Below, piece by piece: positions 54,067-64,000 of a stretch of DNA of 64,000 nucleotides. The notes beneath the pieces were generated by a model. The model was not told where the DNA came from. It did no database searches and saw nothing but the letters and a program-made list of their open reading frames with translations. The stretch is from Oscarella lobularis. Its lineage: Eukaryota > Porifera > Homoscleromorpha > Homosclerophorida > Oscarellidae. The position numbers were made by a program, and so were the translations under genes. Location of the stretch: the NCBI RefSeq assembly GCF_947507565.1, contig NC_089190.1, positions 558,001-622,000 of the forward strand, read 5' to 3'. Positions within the stretch are counted from its first letter, which is position 1, and every line of letters starts with the position of its first letter.

Positions 54067-55420
54067 CTACTTACGGTGACGCCCGTTGTTTGTCTTTTTG
54101 TTCCGCTTTCTATTTTCTCTCACGCGGTAATCCATGAACAGTTTTAATTCTTCAGGGCTGGGATTTGTAGATAACTGGGGCAGTCGCTGCGGGTTTAGAA
54201 TAGCAAATGAGGCCATTATGTCCTTTTCCTGAAATCTGCTTTCAAGGTTGTCAATCAATTTGTCAAGAAAGGGTTTGCGAATACTGTCGTTGAAGTACAG
54301 TTCACCTAAATTGTGTGGTTTCCGTACATCAATTTCCGCTTTTTTAATTCTCCAAAAAGAGCGGGCAAGCTTCTTGTGTGTCTTCCTTCGGTGGACTTCA
54401 GCTGCTTCAAACATGCAATCGTTGAGGCGATGAGACCGGGAATGATACTGTAATCACACGTGGAGTGCTGAAAGCATTTGGAAAGGGTGCTGACGTGAGG
54501 TAGTGCGTCGCACATCAGTAGCATCGTTGCTATGAATCGATATTCGGACATTAACCGGTGCAATCCCAAAGCTTTAGCATCACCACGCTCTTGGCTTTCT
54601 CGCTGCAAGCTCATCAGAACAGAAACGAACTTTGTTTCAGTCTGTTGACACTGTGCTCAACACTGAGCCAACTCGTGGCGCAGGGCGCAATCATCTTGCT
54701 CGTCTGCTCTTGACGCAAAGTCTGAATTGCCTCTAACCCGGCAGAGCGAACAGCGCTGTTGTCGAAAAAGTAAAAACTTGACGAATAATGTTTCCAAATG
54801 TTTTTGACATAAGGGACGGTGTTTCCTGCCTGCGTAGAAGATTCACGCGATGTGCCGCGCAGTGAACGCCGATCAGAGAAGGCTGTCTCACTTTCAATCG
54901 GGCAACGACGCCAGTTTTGACACCCGTCATTGTTGAGGCTCCATCGGTTCCAATTCCTCTCAGTTTGTGTATATCCAGCTCTGCTCCTTCAACGTATTCC
55001 ATTACGCGTTTCGTCACGGTTTCAGCCCAAGCTCGAATGCAGCTGCTTTCCTCCGACATTGTATTAGCAACTTCTTGATGAAGTAGATGAACTATTTTTA
55101 GAAAATGGCTTTTAAGTCGTCTTCCATTGGTGAAAAGATGTTCGTCGGCTTGGATGAAAGGAAAAAGACTCGACACGGATGCAATGCTGGTAAGCCTGTG
55201 TATCATTTGTTCTAATCGTTAACGTGAAACTATAGAATAGAAAGTATTTCGCTGTAGGACAACTTTTTGCCATGAGTCTTTGCCACGGCTCATAAGGCTT
55301 CTCCTTCTTGGCACCGTACTTGTACGAATACTTGCTGAAGCCGTCAACGGTCAATGTTTCAATTACTGAAGAGGATACGTATTCCTGACTACGACGTAAG
55401 GGACCTCGTGAAAAAGGCAA
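54067..55420 (-). pseudogene. hAT transposase (KIAA1586/ZBED-like), fragmentary
   Basis: Minus-strand frames include SSCIRAWAETVTKRVMEYVE, LDIHKLRGIGTDGASTMTGV and RQPSLIGVHCAAHRVNL, the GTDGASTMTG and CAAHR-NL blocks of hAT transposases, followed by MFEAAEVHRRKTHKKLARSF and LDKLIDNLESRFQEKDIMAS. Frames change near 54740 and 54600. The dimerisation domain expected at the end is not seen before the hAT insertion at 54049, so it is truncated or decayed. It is a different family from the one flanking rnl. Confidence 0.8.
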
Positions 55421-55541
55421 TTACTGTATCTAATCAATGTAGAATTTCTACTCGCTGAAAAACGTCGTCTATCCAGATAGCGGAATGCGAAAGCGACGAC
55501 GAACTATCTGATCTTGTCTGCCAGAGCGAAAACGCGGCGTT

Positions 55542-56233
55542 TTGTATGAATGCGGCAACAAGCGTCTACTGGCCGCGGTGAAGATGTCGTGGAAGGCTGA
55601 TCTCATTCGCATTCTTTCGTATCATTTCAATTTGGGAAAAATTCGAGGAGCAGTTGATCAACTACGGGAAGAATTGGCCTCCTTGGGTGTCCTCCGATGT
55701 ATGGTGGCCTACCCAGAATTGCTGAAGACATTTTTTGTCTACGAAGAACGCGTCATGACAGCCGGTTCGTCAACTATTAGAAACTATCAGCTTTTATACT
55801 CATAAATTGGAGATGAACTACTTGACCTGTTCCGTAGCGGCAATATTCCATATACCGCTAAGAGAGATGACAAAGCTGCTTAGAAAAGAGAGAGAGACGA
55901 TTTTATAGCGCCTGAAGACTTTTTGAAGTTATTTCTTCGAAGTTTAACATTTTACGAACAAGAGTAAAATTTATTGACAATGCACTTCTAAGATGGAGAA
56001 AACGGTGTGGCACCGGAGGACGTGTACATCTTTTGTACTGGTGCTTCAAGGCCTCCTCCACTTGGGCTTGTTCAGAAAATGACGCTGGCCTTTGACCACA
56101 ATGCCGTTCTTCCGACGTGTTCCACATGCAGTTTGACCCTCCGATTACCAACAAAAATGGTGGAAAATCGCGAATCATTCTTTGCTAATCTCTGCCTTGG
56201 GTTCAAAAGCCACAATTTCTTCGGCCAAGTCTA
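55542..56233 (+). pseudogene. HECT-like (G2E3-type) domain, C-terminal fragment
   Basis: Two pieces in different frames: LIRILSYHFNLGKIRGAVDQ and LGVLRCMVAYPELLKTFF, then APEDVYIFCTGASRPPPLGL and NAVLPTCSTCSLTLRLPT, ending GFKSHNFFGQV and TAG. The LP-CSTCSLTLRLPT block corresponds to the catalytic cysteine region of HECT-like ligases common in corals and sponges. Upstream exons are not seen. It is unrelated to the NEDD4-type fragment at 18640-19002. Confidence 0.7.
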
Positions 56234-56267
56234 GCTAGGTGTTCGGTACAATGGAGGCGCATTTGTC

Positions 56268-56460
56268 GAAGGAGACGTTTACTTTATTTGACCAATGAAA
56301 CGCTGAATGAAGTTGTTACTTTATTTGAGTAATTACAAGTTTATTTGATATCTTTATTTCAGTTACGTAACAAGATGTTTACTTTATTTGACTTTATTTG
56401 ACTAATTATAAGTTTATTGTATATGTTTATTTCAGTTGCGTAACAAGATGTTTATTTTGA
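56268..56460. repeat. Tandem repeat of about 90 bp
   Basis: Phrases GTTTACTTTATTTGA, AATTACAAGTTTATT and ATTTCAGTTACGTAACAAGA recur two to three times with small changes. The whole is AT-rich and non-coding. Confidence 0.75.
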
Positions 56461-56489
56461 CATGTGGAGTGACACACACAATAAGCTGT

Positions 56490-56645
56490 TACAAAATCAA
56501 ACAGAAAAGCAAAAATATAATCAAATGGAGAATCAAAATAAAATCAAACAGAGAATGAAAACTATAATCAAATGGAGAATCAAAAATATTATTAAAGAGA
56601 GAATCAAAAATAAAATCGAAGAGAGAATCAAACATAAAATGCTTC
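56490..56645. repeat. Short tandem repeat of GAGAATCAAAAATAAAATC type
   Basis: Units of about 21-24 bp such as GAGAGAATCAAAAATAAAAT are repeated around six times. An open frame across it (QRMKTIIKWRIKNIIKERIK) is produced by the repeat. Confidence 0.8.
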
Positions 56646-56649
56646 AGTA

Positions 56650-57950
56650 GGTGTAAAAAGAAATAGTAGAGAGAAAATAATACTTTGCCTTTTGGCGGTG
56701 ATCACGCGCCATACTTCTGATTCCCGGACTGTAAAAAAATGGGATCAGGAATCAACATATATTTAGGGAGGCATATAATTTCTCCCAGTTTCCTCTTTCA
56801 AATTTTGCTTTGGCAAATGCACTCCAAGCATTATCGCGAGGCTCGGCTGAGCATCGATGCAATGTGAATCCCGCTCTGTTGCAAAAAAATCCTAGATTTT
56901 CTCTGACATAGTCATAGAGACTCTTCCCTTGTGTTGCCTTCGTGCGCTAACGAGATTTCAAGGGCGCGTTGCGTTCCCGGAAGAACAGCAGTTTCCAGTA
57001 ATGGCGTACCTCTTGTCGATTTCTTGGCACGTAGAACAAAAGCCATGCAGTCTACGCGTGCTTCAATTCAACTGCTGAGTGATGTGAGTAATGGTCTGCA
57101 ATGGATTGCGGCTATAACACTATTGAGACGAGAGACAGCAAAGGATACGAAATGAACTTATCGTCAAGCAGGAGGATTGGTAATAGCAATAGTCTGTTCA
57201 TTTTACACAGCATTAAACTAATGAAATTAAGATGGACGAGTTGATTGAGGACGAGTTGGACAAGCTGCAGTCAATTTTAGCTCAGCTCGAGTATAGAAGA
57301 CTAGTAATCAATATGACGACGACGGCGTGCCATTGCGCACATTCATATGACGTGCCCGAAATTGACCCAGTGACGAAAACCGCTTTTCATCACAGAGAAG
57401 ATGAACACAATAAACGTAATAGTGCCAACATACCATATTTTGGCGCATTAGTGTCTCGTCAATAGCGAATTACAAGCTACGTGCGCGCTGGTGCGGGAGG
57501 AAATTTGAAATTTAAAATGATTCGCGATTTCCTGCGCTCTCCTGGAACATGCCTAGCTCATGCATTATTGATTGGCGTCCGGAAGAAAGATGTCGGTGAG
57601 GCAGAACTTTTTTTGGGTGATGAGTGGCAGCGTAAATGGAGAATCACGACCATGCAACCAAAGCCCGTTTTATCCGCACCGTTAAGGACGAGCGATCACA
57701 CAGCTTTAGCGATGCCAGGTCAATAACGAAATGTTGATCTTGCCGCTGGACAATCTAATTCCCTGGCATCGATCTCTGTACGAATTTAGCTTCTTGAGAG
57801 TACATCAGTGAGTGACGATACCATACAAGAGAAATTATAATGTAAGGCTTTGCCTATTTCGGTCAGTTTGCGACGCGTTGGGATGTAGCCGAGAATAGAT
57901 CCTTGCTATAACAACAAATATATATTGAAAGTCAAGAATTCCGACGCCGA
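56650..57950. other. No recognised gene
   Basis: Three short + strand frames (56931-57155, 57232-57465, 57481-57726) occur, one starting MDELIEDELDKLQSILAQLE with a coiled-coil look. They could be parts of an unknown transposon-associated gene leading to 57960-58187, but I recognise no family. Confidence 0.25.
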
Positions 57951-57954
57951 GAGG

Positions 57955-58187
57955 CTGAAGAAAAAGGAACAGAACATCCGCGTGCTTCATCTACTGACGA
58001 CGTGGAATGTCTCTTTAGCATCCTTAACAAAAATTTCGGAAATAATTTAGCATTATGTCGGGCAGAGGAACGGAGGGCGGATTTGCGTACTTCTGCCCGT
58101 TTACTCCGTACCTCTTCTCTCTACAAAAGTGGGGTTGGGCGGGGTCGGGCTGGGGTCTATCACATCATAACATTTTTAAACTCATAA
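57955..58187 (+). pseudogene. Fragment with a RASSTDDVECLFSIL motif, transposon-associated
   Basis: The stretch HPRASSTDDVECLFSILNKN occurs with small changes in many uncharacterised cnidarian and sponge proteins that sit near transposons. Here the frame continues only briefly and runs into a glycine-rich artefact. Recognition rests on this motif alone. Confidence 0.35.
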
Positions 58188-58387
58188 TCGCTTACATCTC
58201 TACCGAGAAGAAACACAACAGACAATCCACACAACAGAAGAAGGTCAAATCGTCGCAATGTAGCGTCCTACGGGCTACGTCAATCGATTTCCCGGCTTAC
58301 CGTGACCGGATCGTACCACTTGGCAATCGCTGAGAAAATGTTTTCGAAGGCATCCTTATTATTTATTTCCGAGGAAGTTACCTTCAT

Positions 58388-58515
58388 CGAACAGTGAGCA
58401 GTAGGAAGTGACTTTCATTGAGCAGTGAGCAGTAGGAAGTGACCCGCATCGAGCAGTGAGCAGTGGGAAGTGACCCGGATTGGGCAGTGAGAAGTGAGCA
58501 GTGAGCAGTGAGAAC
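58388..58515. repeat. Minisatellite based on GAGCAGTGAGCAGTAGGAAG
   Basis: Units GAGCAGTGAGCAGTAGGAAG plus TGAC and a variable spacer (CGCATC, TTTCATT) repeat about four to five times, ending in a pure GTGAGCAGTGAGCAGTGAGA run. Confidence 0.85.
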
Positions 58516-58537
58516 CCCGTATCGGCCACCGTACATT

Positions 58538-59410
58538 ACGGACGGGCCTCTTTTCTCGGATATTCGTTAGGAAACATATAGAGGTATTATATCATTCGAA
58601 ATAGCTTTTAATGACGCGTCTGTTGCAAATAATGGTTTTTGATTTGAAGCTTCCAATATGAAAAACTGAATTTTTAATCCACGTATATAAGTCACACGTT
58701 TCGGACACAAAGTCTTTTAGTAACATCTTCTAAAGCAGAAAGCTTGTTTCCTAAGCAATACTTTAATAGTTTTTTTGGCTGAAGTCAGATAAAGTTGGTA
58801 TTCCACAAAACCACGTGCTTCAGTAACGGGAAACTGGAAATCCAACAGACGTTTGAGACAAATGAAGCACACGCGGCCTTTTTGTCTTGTACTGGTTTTC
58901 AAGCACTCCATAAAGCTACATCTGAAGCGGATCGACGAATCCGGAAATAACCCAGGCCGCCTTCCTCCGGCCTCCCGCTTCCCACCTTAAATTTGCCCGT
59001 TATCACTCGAGGCTAGAGAGAGTGTGCTTTATCGAATGTTTGTCATCGATGCAAGACAGAAACGCGTCTGCGGTGTTGTTTATTCGCACCGATCGCAGAC
59101 TTCGGTTTCAAGTTAATTACGAGACGCTCGTGGTTTTTGTAGTTATACTTTTTCTGACTTCTTAAGGGAAAAAGTAGTGAAGTGACTGCTTAGGAAGCAA
59201 GATTCCCGCTAGTGAAACACTCAATAAAAATACTCTGTCCGAAACGTGTGACTTACATACGTTGATTAAAAATTCATTATTTTTACATGGGTAGCTTAAA
59301 ATCAAAACCGTTAGCTGCGTTAAACTCGTCATTAAAAGCGCTTTCGAATGATATAGAATACCTGTATATGTTTCCCAACGAATATCCGAGAAAAGAGGCC
59401 CGTCCTTAAT
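58538..59410. mobile_element. Inverted-repeat element, about 870 bp
   Basis: Left arm 58538-58720 and right arm 59225-59410 are inverted copies, both including CGGGCCTCTTTTCTCGGATA and ACACGTTTCGGACA (or its near match). The arms differ by small changes, so the element is not young. No target duplication is certain: left flank ACATTAC, right flank TTAATGC. A 64-codon frame on the minus strand in the centre has no recognised family. Confidence 0.75.
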
Positions 59411-59969
59411 GCCTACCGTTGTCCGGATGGTCATGCAACTCGGACAAACGAAATTATCATGCCTGCAATCAAGCGCGCTAAAGCAAATAGATGCATGACC
59501 CACTGGTCGAAGAGTACACTGACGGCGACTAGAAATAACCTTACCTGGGCTGCGCAGTAACTTCAGAGTTGCAGACGGCGCGTCCGAAACCCATGCCGTC
59601 CGAATGTCCCTTCTTGACTCTATGAGGTCTTCTGTTTGGGCGACTCCAGCAAGAATGCGGTTAGGGGACCCACCTTGTAAAAGTGCCACAGCGGGACGAA
59701 AGTTCGAGAGGAAGCGGAAGAATTGCGAGCGAGAATCGCGAGGGGGCGAAGGAAAATCGCGATTCTTCTGTCTCGGGACTCGTTATCGATAGGACCCTAG
59801 TCATTTCATTTCGTTTCCACGGCTTTGCGCGCATGATTGAAGTGAGAAGGAAAGAGGAAAGGCTTGTACTGTAGCGCTATCCTGCGCTCAAAGTAAACGC
59901 GCCCATGCATTCGCGAGTGCAAACAGCAACGGACCACACGCACTCGCGACCCCTTTTCTACGCGTCATA
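59411..59969. other. No recognised gene
   Basis: A minus-strand frame entering from 59689 contains FVCPSCMTIRTTVG and runs across the right arm of the inverted-repeat element, so at least part of it is not a natural gene. The rest has no recognisable content. Confidence 0.25.
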
Positions 59970-60490
59970 TTAAAACATTGTTTCGACGAAGGATAGGAGA
60001 GCGAAAACGTGTCGTATCGCCCGTGCGCGAGGTTTCGAGCGAGTCAACGCCTTTTTGTTGTGAATCAGCGGGGAATCGAAAAATAAACGAACGCATCTGT
60101 CAATCGATACCCAAATGCCTTTCCCACAACATTTCGCGAAGCTAAATTTAATGCAGTTGGCGAGTAATAACGGTCGAATTGGCGGTGCCAAAGTGACGTA
60201 AATCGAATATTGGAGCGGATTTAGACAGGGGCCGCCGAAGACGTAGCCAGAACCCATCGTTTACGATCGATAAGACGAGCGCGTACGGTGCGTAGGGCCG
60301 CGAGGCAGGAGCGTTCGAGCGTGGCGTTCGCGCGCGCGAAACGAACGCCGCAATTCTTTGGACCCCACTATACCCGAATGTTCGTACTCACCTTGATTTT
60401 GTCGCTGTTCGGCGAGAACGACCGTTGCGATGACGTACAAGAACGCTGTTGCGACGTACTGTTGTCTGGCATCCAGACTAGTTGCGGCCA
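59970..60490 (-). CDS. Hypothetical two-exon gene
   Basis: Exon one begins MAATSLDARQQYVATAFLYV and ends before GTGAGTACG, a good donor (about 60395). Exon two could start near 60256 with GSGYVFGGPCLNPLQYSIYV and LAPPIRPLLLANCIKFSFAK. The hydrophobic stretches suggest a membrane or secreted protein. No family was recognised, and an open frame of this size in GC-rich sequence may be chance. Confidence 0.3.
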
Positions 60491-60511
60491 TTGGGAGACG
60501 ATGGGATGCTA

Positions 60512-61568
60512 GGTTCTGTTCGAAAAGAAGATAGTGAATGATGCAACTTGTGTAAGGGCTTTGATTGGATGACAGAACGATATCCCGGATACCAGGTTAA
60601 TTTAACCATTTTATTTTCTGTTGCAGGTAGCTGTATTAATTTTTCTACTACTGCTCCTAACTTTTCATGAAGAACGTAGAAAAGTGACATAGTTGACGGA
60701 TAGGATACAATTTTAAACTTTTAGCAATGAATTGAGAATTGCTTTAACAAAATGAACAAGGAGAATCCCCTTTGGCGCACTATAACCTAATGTCCCCCGT
60801 ATTGTAAGCGTTTCGGTTTTGTTAATGTCAATTCACGACGCTTCGTTATGTTTACCAATTTTTACTATTTTTTTGTCTCTGTGTAATTTTATATAATGCA
60901 AAATGACCCTGAAATGGCGACAGGTACACTGTATTTTCCATTATTTGCGTTATATCTGGTGGAACTCTATCGAAGTCTCGATTGTGTAGGGTAAACGGTT
61001 TCTTAGCAAAAAACGAGTAAAAGCCGTTCACCCTAAGTCCGGGACATTTCGTTAGATATGTTGCTGTGCGAAGAGAAGAGTTTTACGTCATTTTAATGCA
61101 AAAAGTTGTAATCAATTAAAGAAAACGAAACTTCCAGTGCAAAAAACTGCCCGAACATAAAGGGGAACTGTGCGCAATTTTTTTCAGAATTTTATTAAAA
61201 ATAAAATTCTTTCCACTCTCATTTTCGCCCTATCTAGCCTAACCTACCTAACCAATCTACCCTTGCGCGTTGTCTGCGAAGAAAACTTGACTTTGAACGC
61301 ACGGTTGTTTCAATGCCTCCGGCGGGCCGGCAACGGACCGTGCGTTTCAAAGCGGCGGGCGCTATAATACGTACACCCATCGAGCGGAATGAACGACGAG
61401 GTCAAGAAGTACATTTAGAAGAGAATCGATGCCGAGTTGGCCAAACTGAAGAGCGAAGAAGCCCGTCCAGATGTTGGACAAGGGAAGAGGCTTTCGGAAA
61501 ATCGCCCCGATGCGTCGATTGCAAGTAGGTACAGTGCGCGCACGCATATAGGCCCGCACGTAACCCGA
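60512..61568. other. Non-coding AT-rich stretch and one short + strand frame
   Basis: Nothing is recognised between 60512 and 61300. At 61389-61560 a + strand frame reads a short peptide with RIDAELAKLKSEEARPDVGQ, a possible exon of an unknown gene. Confidence 0.25.
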
Positions 61569-61937
61569 TTACAATTTGCGCGGGTAGTTTGAATTTAGGT
61601 CACTCGGGAGCCATTCTTGCAGTTTCTGCTCGTCGTCGAGTGTCGAAGCTTTTGTTTTCTTCAAGAATAAATCAAGGCGATGATTCATTTTTGCGTGGAT
61701 AACGTTTCTGCGTTTTGTGAGTGAAATCGCAAAACGGTCTATAGTTTCGCCTCCTCTGCGTGTAGGAATCCGGCTCGCTTCCAACGTGTCTGTATTGTAT
61801 CCTTCCACGCGTCTGATTGAAGGCTTTTTCCAATTAGCTTTCCCAAATCCGAGAATCAGTTCGTTCACTAGATTCTTCCAAGGGCTATGATTTACGCCTG
61901 TATGGAATATCGTGGAGGTTCGTGTGTGAACTGGCAC
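61569..61937 (-). CDS. Unknown protein, 122 codons
   Basis: The frame reads PWKNLVNELILGFGKANWKK, RRGGETIDRFAISLTKRRNV and KTKASTLDDEQKLQEWLPSD. No family is recognised. It lies between an unknown exon and the HIRAN gene, so it may belong to the same transposon region. Confidence 0.3.
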   Translation of the reverse strand: MPVHTRTSTIFHTGVNHSPWKNLVNELILGFGKANWKKPSIRRVEGYNTDTLEASRIPTRRGGETIDRFAISLTKRRNVIHAKMNHRLDLFLKKTKASTLDDEQKLQEWLPSDLNSNYPRKL

Positions 61938-62025
61938 TTGATGATCATTTGCTTCAACTTCAATTGACTGCTTTTCCGGCTCTTGATCAATTTTTGATAA
62001 TACATAACATCATTCTAATTTCCTG

Positions 62026-63068
62026 ATGAGCCGTCACGTGGCCGTGACGGTATGTATAGCGCACTCTACGTCAACTATGGCATCTGCAGTTATTTGCATG
62101 ATCGTGAGCGTTCGAGGGTGTAGGATGAGCCCGCTTTGGTCACATCTGCGTGCCTACACCCCATGCCTTCTGCGACGCCAACCTGAAAACCAGTTCGACT
62201 CGAACGCTATCGTCGTGCTTGCAAACGGGAAAGAAGTGGGCTACGTTGAGCGAGAAGCCGCTCAACTGCTTTCGCCAATGCTAGAGAAGAACGCCGTCAT
62301 CGCTAATGGGTAAGCAGCAAGAGGCATTTTGTCATTTCAGCTCTAGTTCTTATGGTGCTCTTCAGACAACTCGTCGGAGAGCCTTTTTTTACGTATCCGC
62401 ACGGAAATAGAAGCTGGCGGTTTCGGGCTTGGGCTATGCAGATCGGCCTTGAAATCCAGGAGAAAGGCGTGCCCCGAAAAATCTGCATAGATTTTTTGAG
62501 GCTGTAAAGTCCGCAGGCATTCGTGTATGGTGGGACAATTCGACTCCGTCGTACGTGCACCGAGTGGAGACGGTCCAAAAAGAGAAAGATGACGATAAAG
62601 CGGAGAAGGAGAAGGACAGCAAGGAAGAGGAAGAGGAGGACAAGGAGAAGGAGGAGAAGGAGAAGGAGAAGGAAGAGGAGGACAAGGAGAAGGAGGAGAA
62701 GGAGGAGGAGAAAGAGGAAGTGGAGGAGTGTGGAAATGAGAACCCCCTGCTAGGAGAATCAGACGTGATTCCATTCTCATCGCAATCCCTTGTACCCTTC
62801 CGTTTCACAGCGCAGCCCCGAGATGTCGGAAGAGTCTCAGATTCTTCAGGTGCGCTATTTGACAAAGCCCGTCAGTGTCGAGGAAAAGGCGAATACAAGC
62901 ACTCTGACACTGCTGCCGTCCATGGTAGATTCCTCGTGTCAGACCGATGAGGTGCGTTGCTTCTGTTCACAAAAAGCGGGCAAGGATGGAGAGCCGACAG
63001 CAAAGCGCCCAAAGCCAATGAACTATTGTTGGCAATGCGGAAATAGTCTATACAATGTGTTTCAGTAA
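62026..63068 (+). CDS. HIRAN-domain protein with a charged K/E-rich tail
   Basis: Exon one (62026-62311) carries a HIRAN domain: SVRGCRMSPLWSHLRAYTPC, RRQPENQFDSNAIVVLANGK and EVGYVEREAAQLLSPMLEKN, then a GT donor. HIRAN modules bind DNA 3' ends in enzymes such as HLTF; here it stands alone. Exon two continues FFEAVKSAGIRVWWDNSTPS into a long K/E run (62575-62727). A further frame ends with CSQKAGKDGEPTAKRPKPMN and YCWQCGNSLYNVFQ, a possible C-terminal CxxC finger, with stop at 63068. Exon joins and frames after the K/E run are tentative. Stand-alone HIRAN genes next to DDE transposases are frequent in cnidarian and sponge genomes. Confidence 0.6.
62575..62727 (+). repeat. Purine-only GAGGAG/AAGGAG tract
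   Basis: About 150 bp almost purely of A and G on the + strand, in variable units of GAGAAGGAG and GAGGAGGACAAG. It encodes the K/E-rich segment. Such mirror-like purine tracts can form triplex DNA and are length-variable. Confidence 0.85.
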
Positions 63069-63097
63069 AGGCACGCCTCAACAGAAATATAATTTCA

Positions 63098-64000
63098 TTA
63101 TATCTTTCCAAAAACACGTCTATGAGACTTGTACGTCTTAGCTGCACTGTCAACAGTATAGCAGGTGTTCCCATCAACATAAGCCTGCACTAACTCGCGA
63201 GTTTTCCTGAAAAATTTTCGAAAGAGGTCGACTGAAACCGTATCAAGAGCGGAATCGATTGAACTTCGTAGCGAGGCAATGTTATATCTGCAGGTCTTCC
63301 TTGCCTCGTCCTTTGCACGACGCCAGACCCTCTCGATAGGGTTCAGTTCGAAATGATACTTTGGCAGAAATAAACAGTCGTGCCCTCTGCTGAAAATGAA
63401 CCGCTCAACCATTGATTTCTCCGCTTTGAAGTCGTCGTGCTCCTTCAAAATTGCCACCAACTTATCTCTGAGTTTTCCCGCCACATTGACACCTCTTTCC
63501 TCCAATACCATTCTAAGGCCTTTGGGTTGCCCGTCGTCGCACACCATTTTCTGAGGTTGACCATTCCATACCGTATCTCGCATCTTAGGCTGCTTCCCCC
63601 CAACGCTCACGTTCATTGCATTGGCAACTAGTGCATCAGCTGAGCGTGCAGCGTGGTTCGAACTGTGGTCAAAGACGAAGACAATATCATGTGTCGCACG
63701 CGGGTATTTTGCCTCGGCTATCGCTACTGCCGTCTTGACTTGTGCCAGGAATGCTGGGGCCCTCCAATAACCGTCTCTGTTTTGGCCGTACTCAAGGCGA
63801 ATTCTTGCCCTCTGTGGCAGATTGACACCAGGGTTCTCCGTTGTAAACTCCCTGTACTGCTCGTCAGTGAAACCGAGGAACCCGCCAAATTCCTCAATGA
63901 AATCGGATATCATACTTCTGATCATCATTCGACTGAAATGTGGACTCGTCATGGAATATCGTTACCAGATGCTTAGGGGCTGACAAATCCGAGAGAAGAC
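63098..64000 (-). pseudogene. DDE transposase (IS630/Tc1-mariner-like), runs off the window
   Basis: The minus-strand frame ends at 63098. Key blocks are HDIVFVFDHSSNHAARSADA (second catalytic Asp in FVFDHSSNH), VSVGGKQPKMRDTVW, RMVLEERGVNVAG and FLPKYHFELNPIERVWRRAK (catalytic Glu). The first catalytic Asp is in FHDESTFQSND near 63940, in a different frame; a segment expected between it and ISDFIEEFGGFLGF is missing. The N-terminal part lies beyond 64000. The element ends were not found. Confidence 0.82.

Noticed and set aside
62523-62753. Arginine-rich protein (KRRRRRTARKRKRRTRRR) from the purine tract
   Set aside because: It is the alternative frame of a GAG/AAG repeat. The frame giving K/E residues joins better with the preceding exon.

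Overview
The window looks like nuclear DNA of an early-branching animal, most likely a sponge. Split genes with short GT...AG introns encode animal-specific families (talin, a NEDD4-type HECT ligase, PLC-beta, FOCAD, an EGF-repeat membrane protein, axonemal dynein). DNA transposons are abundant. Blocks of mitochondrial sequence read TGA as Trp and carry genes on both strands. The homoscleromorph sponges are one group with two-strand mitochondrial genes, but the exact taxon is an inference.

Layout. (1) 1-1501 and 42365-43848 are mitochondrial-derived: nad5, trnL, rnl, trnV, cox2, atp6, trnR and cox3, several of them broken, so probably a nuclear mitochondrial insertion (NUMT). The rnl gene is split. 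Its 5' part lies at 42365-42728 and its 3' part at 980-1501, both on the minus strand, and the sequence between them is bounded by an 8-bp direct repeat and hAT-type inverted termini. (2) 1502-42364 is therefore bounded by the two ends of one hAT transposon. The hAT transposase is itself cut in two (C-terminal half 1742-3241, N-terminal half 41301-42153). (3) Between the halves, 3242-41300 is a 38-kb mosaic of partial or rearranged host genes: a dynein exon copy, cadherin repeats, ABCB/P-glycoprotein, a tandem Ig-like-repeat protein, the middle of FOCAD, three HECT exons, VPS13 split into opposite orientations, a receptor ligand-binding domain, the C-terminal half of PLC-beta, 8.5 kb of tandem repeats, talin, an EGF membrane protein, two unknown fragments and a dynein motor fragment. 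Foldback and MITE-type elements are nested in it. (4) 43849-64000 is transposon-rich: a complete-looking Kolobok element with THAP, transposase and P2X7-like genes; a second Kolobok fragment; a hAT element with perfect 8-bp target duplication that contains a Helitron helicase and Helitron 3' end; another hAT transposase; a HECT-like fragment; minisatellites; a HIRAN-domain gene; and an IS630/Tc1-like DDE transposase running off the right edge.

The genes do not form a pathway. The main story is structural: nested insertions and many sharp junctions between gene fragments. Several frameshifts sit in short homopolymers, including two P-loop A/T runs, so some apparent pseudogenes may be uncorrected long-read errors. 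The structural breaks (inversion, internal deletions, target duplications) cannot be explained that way, although misassembly must still be excluded for the large ones.
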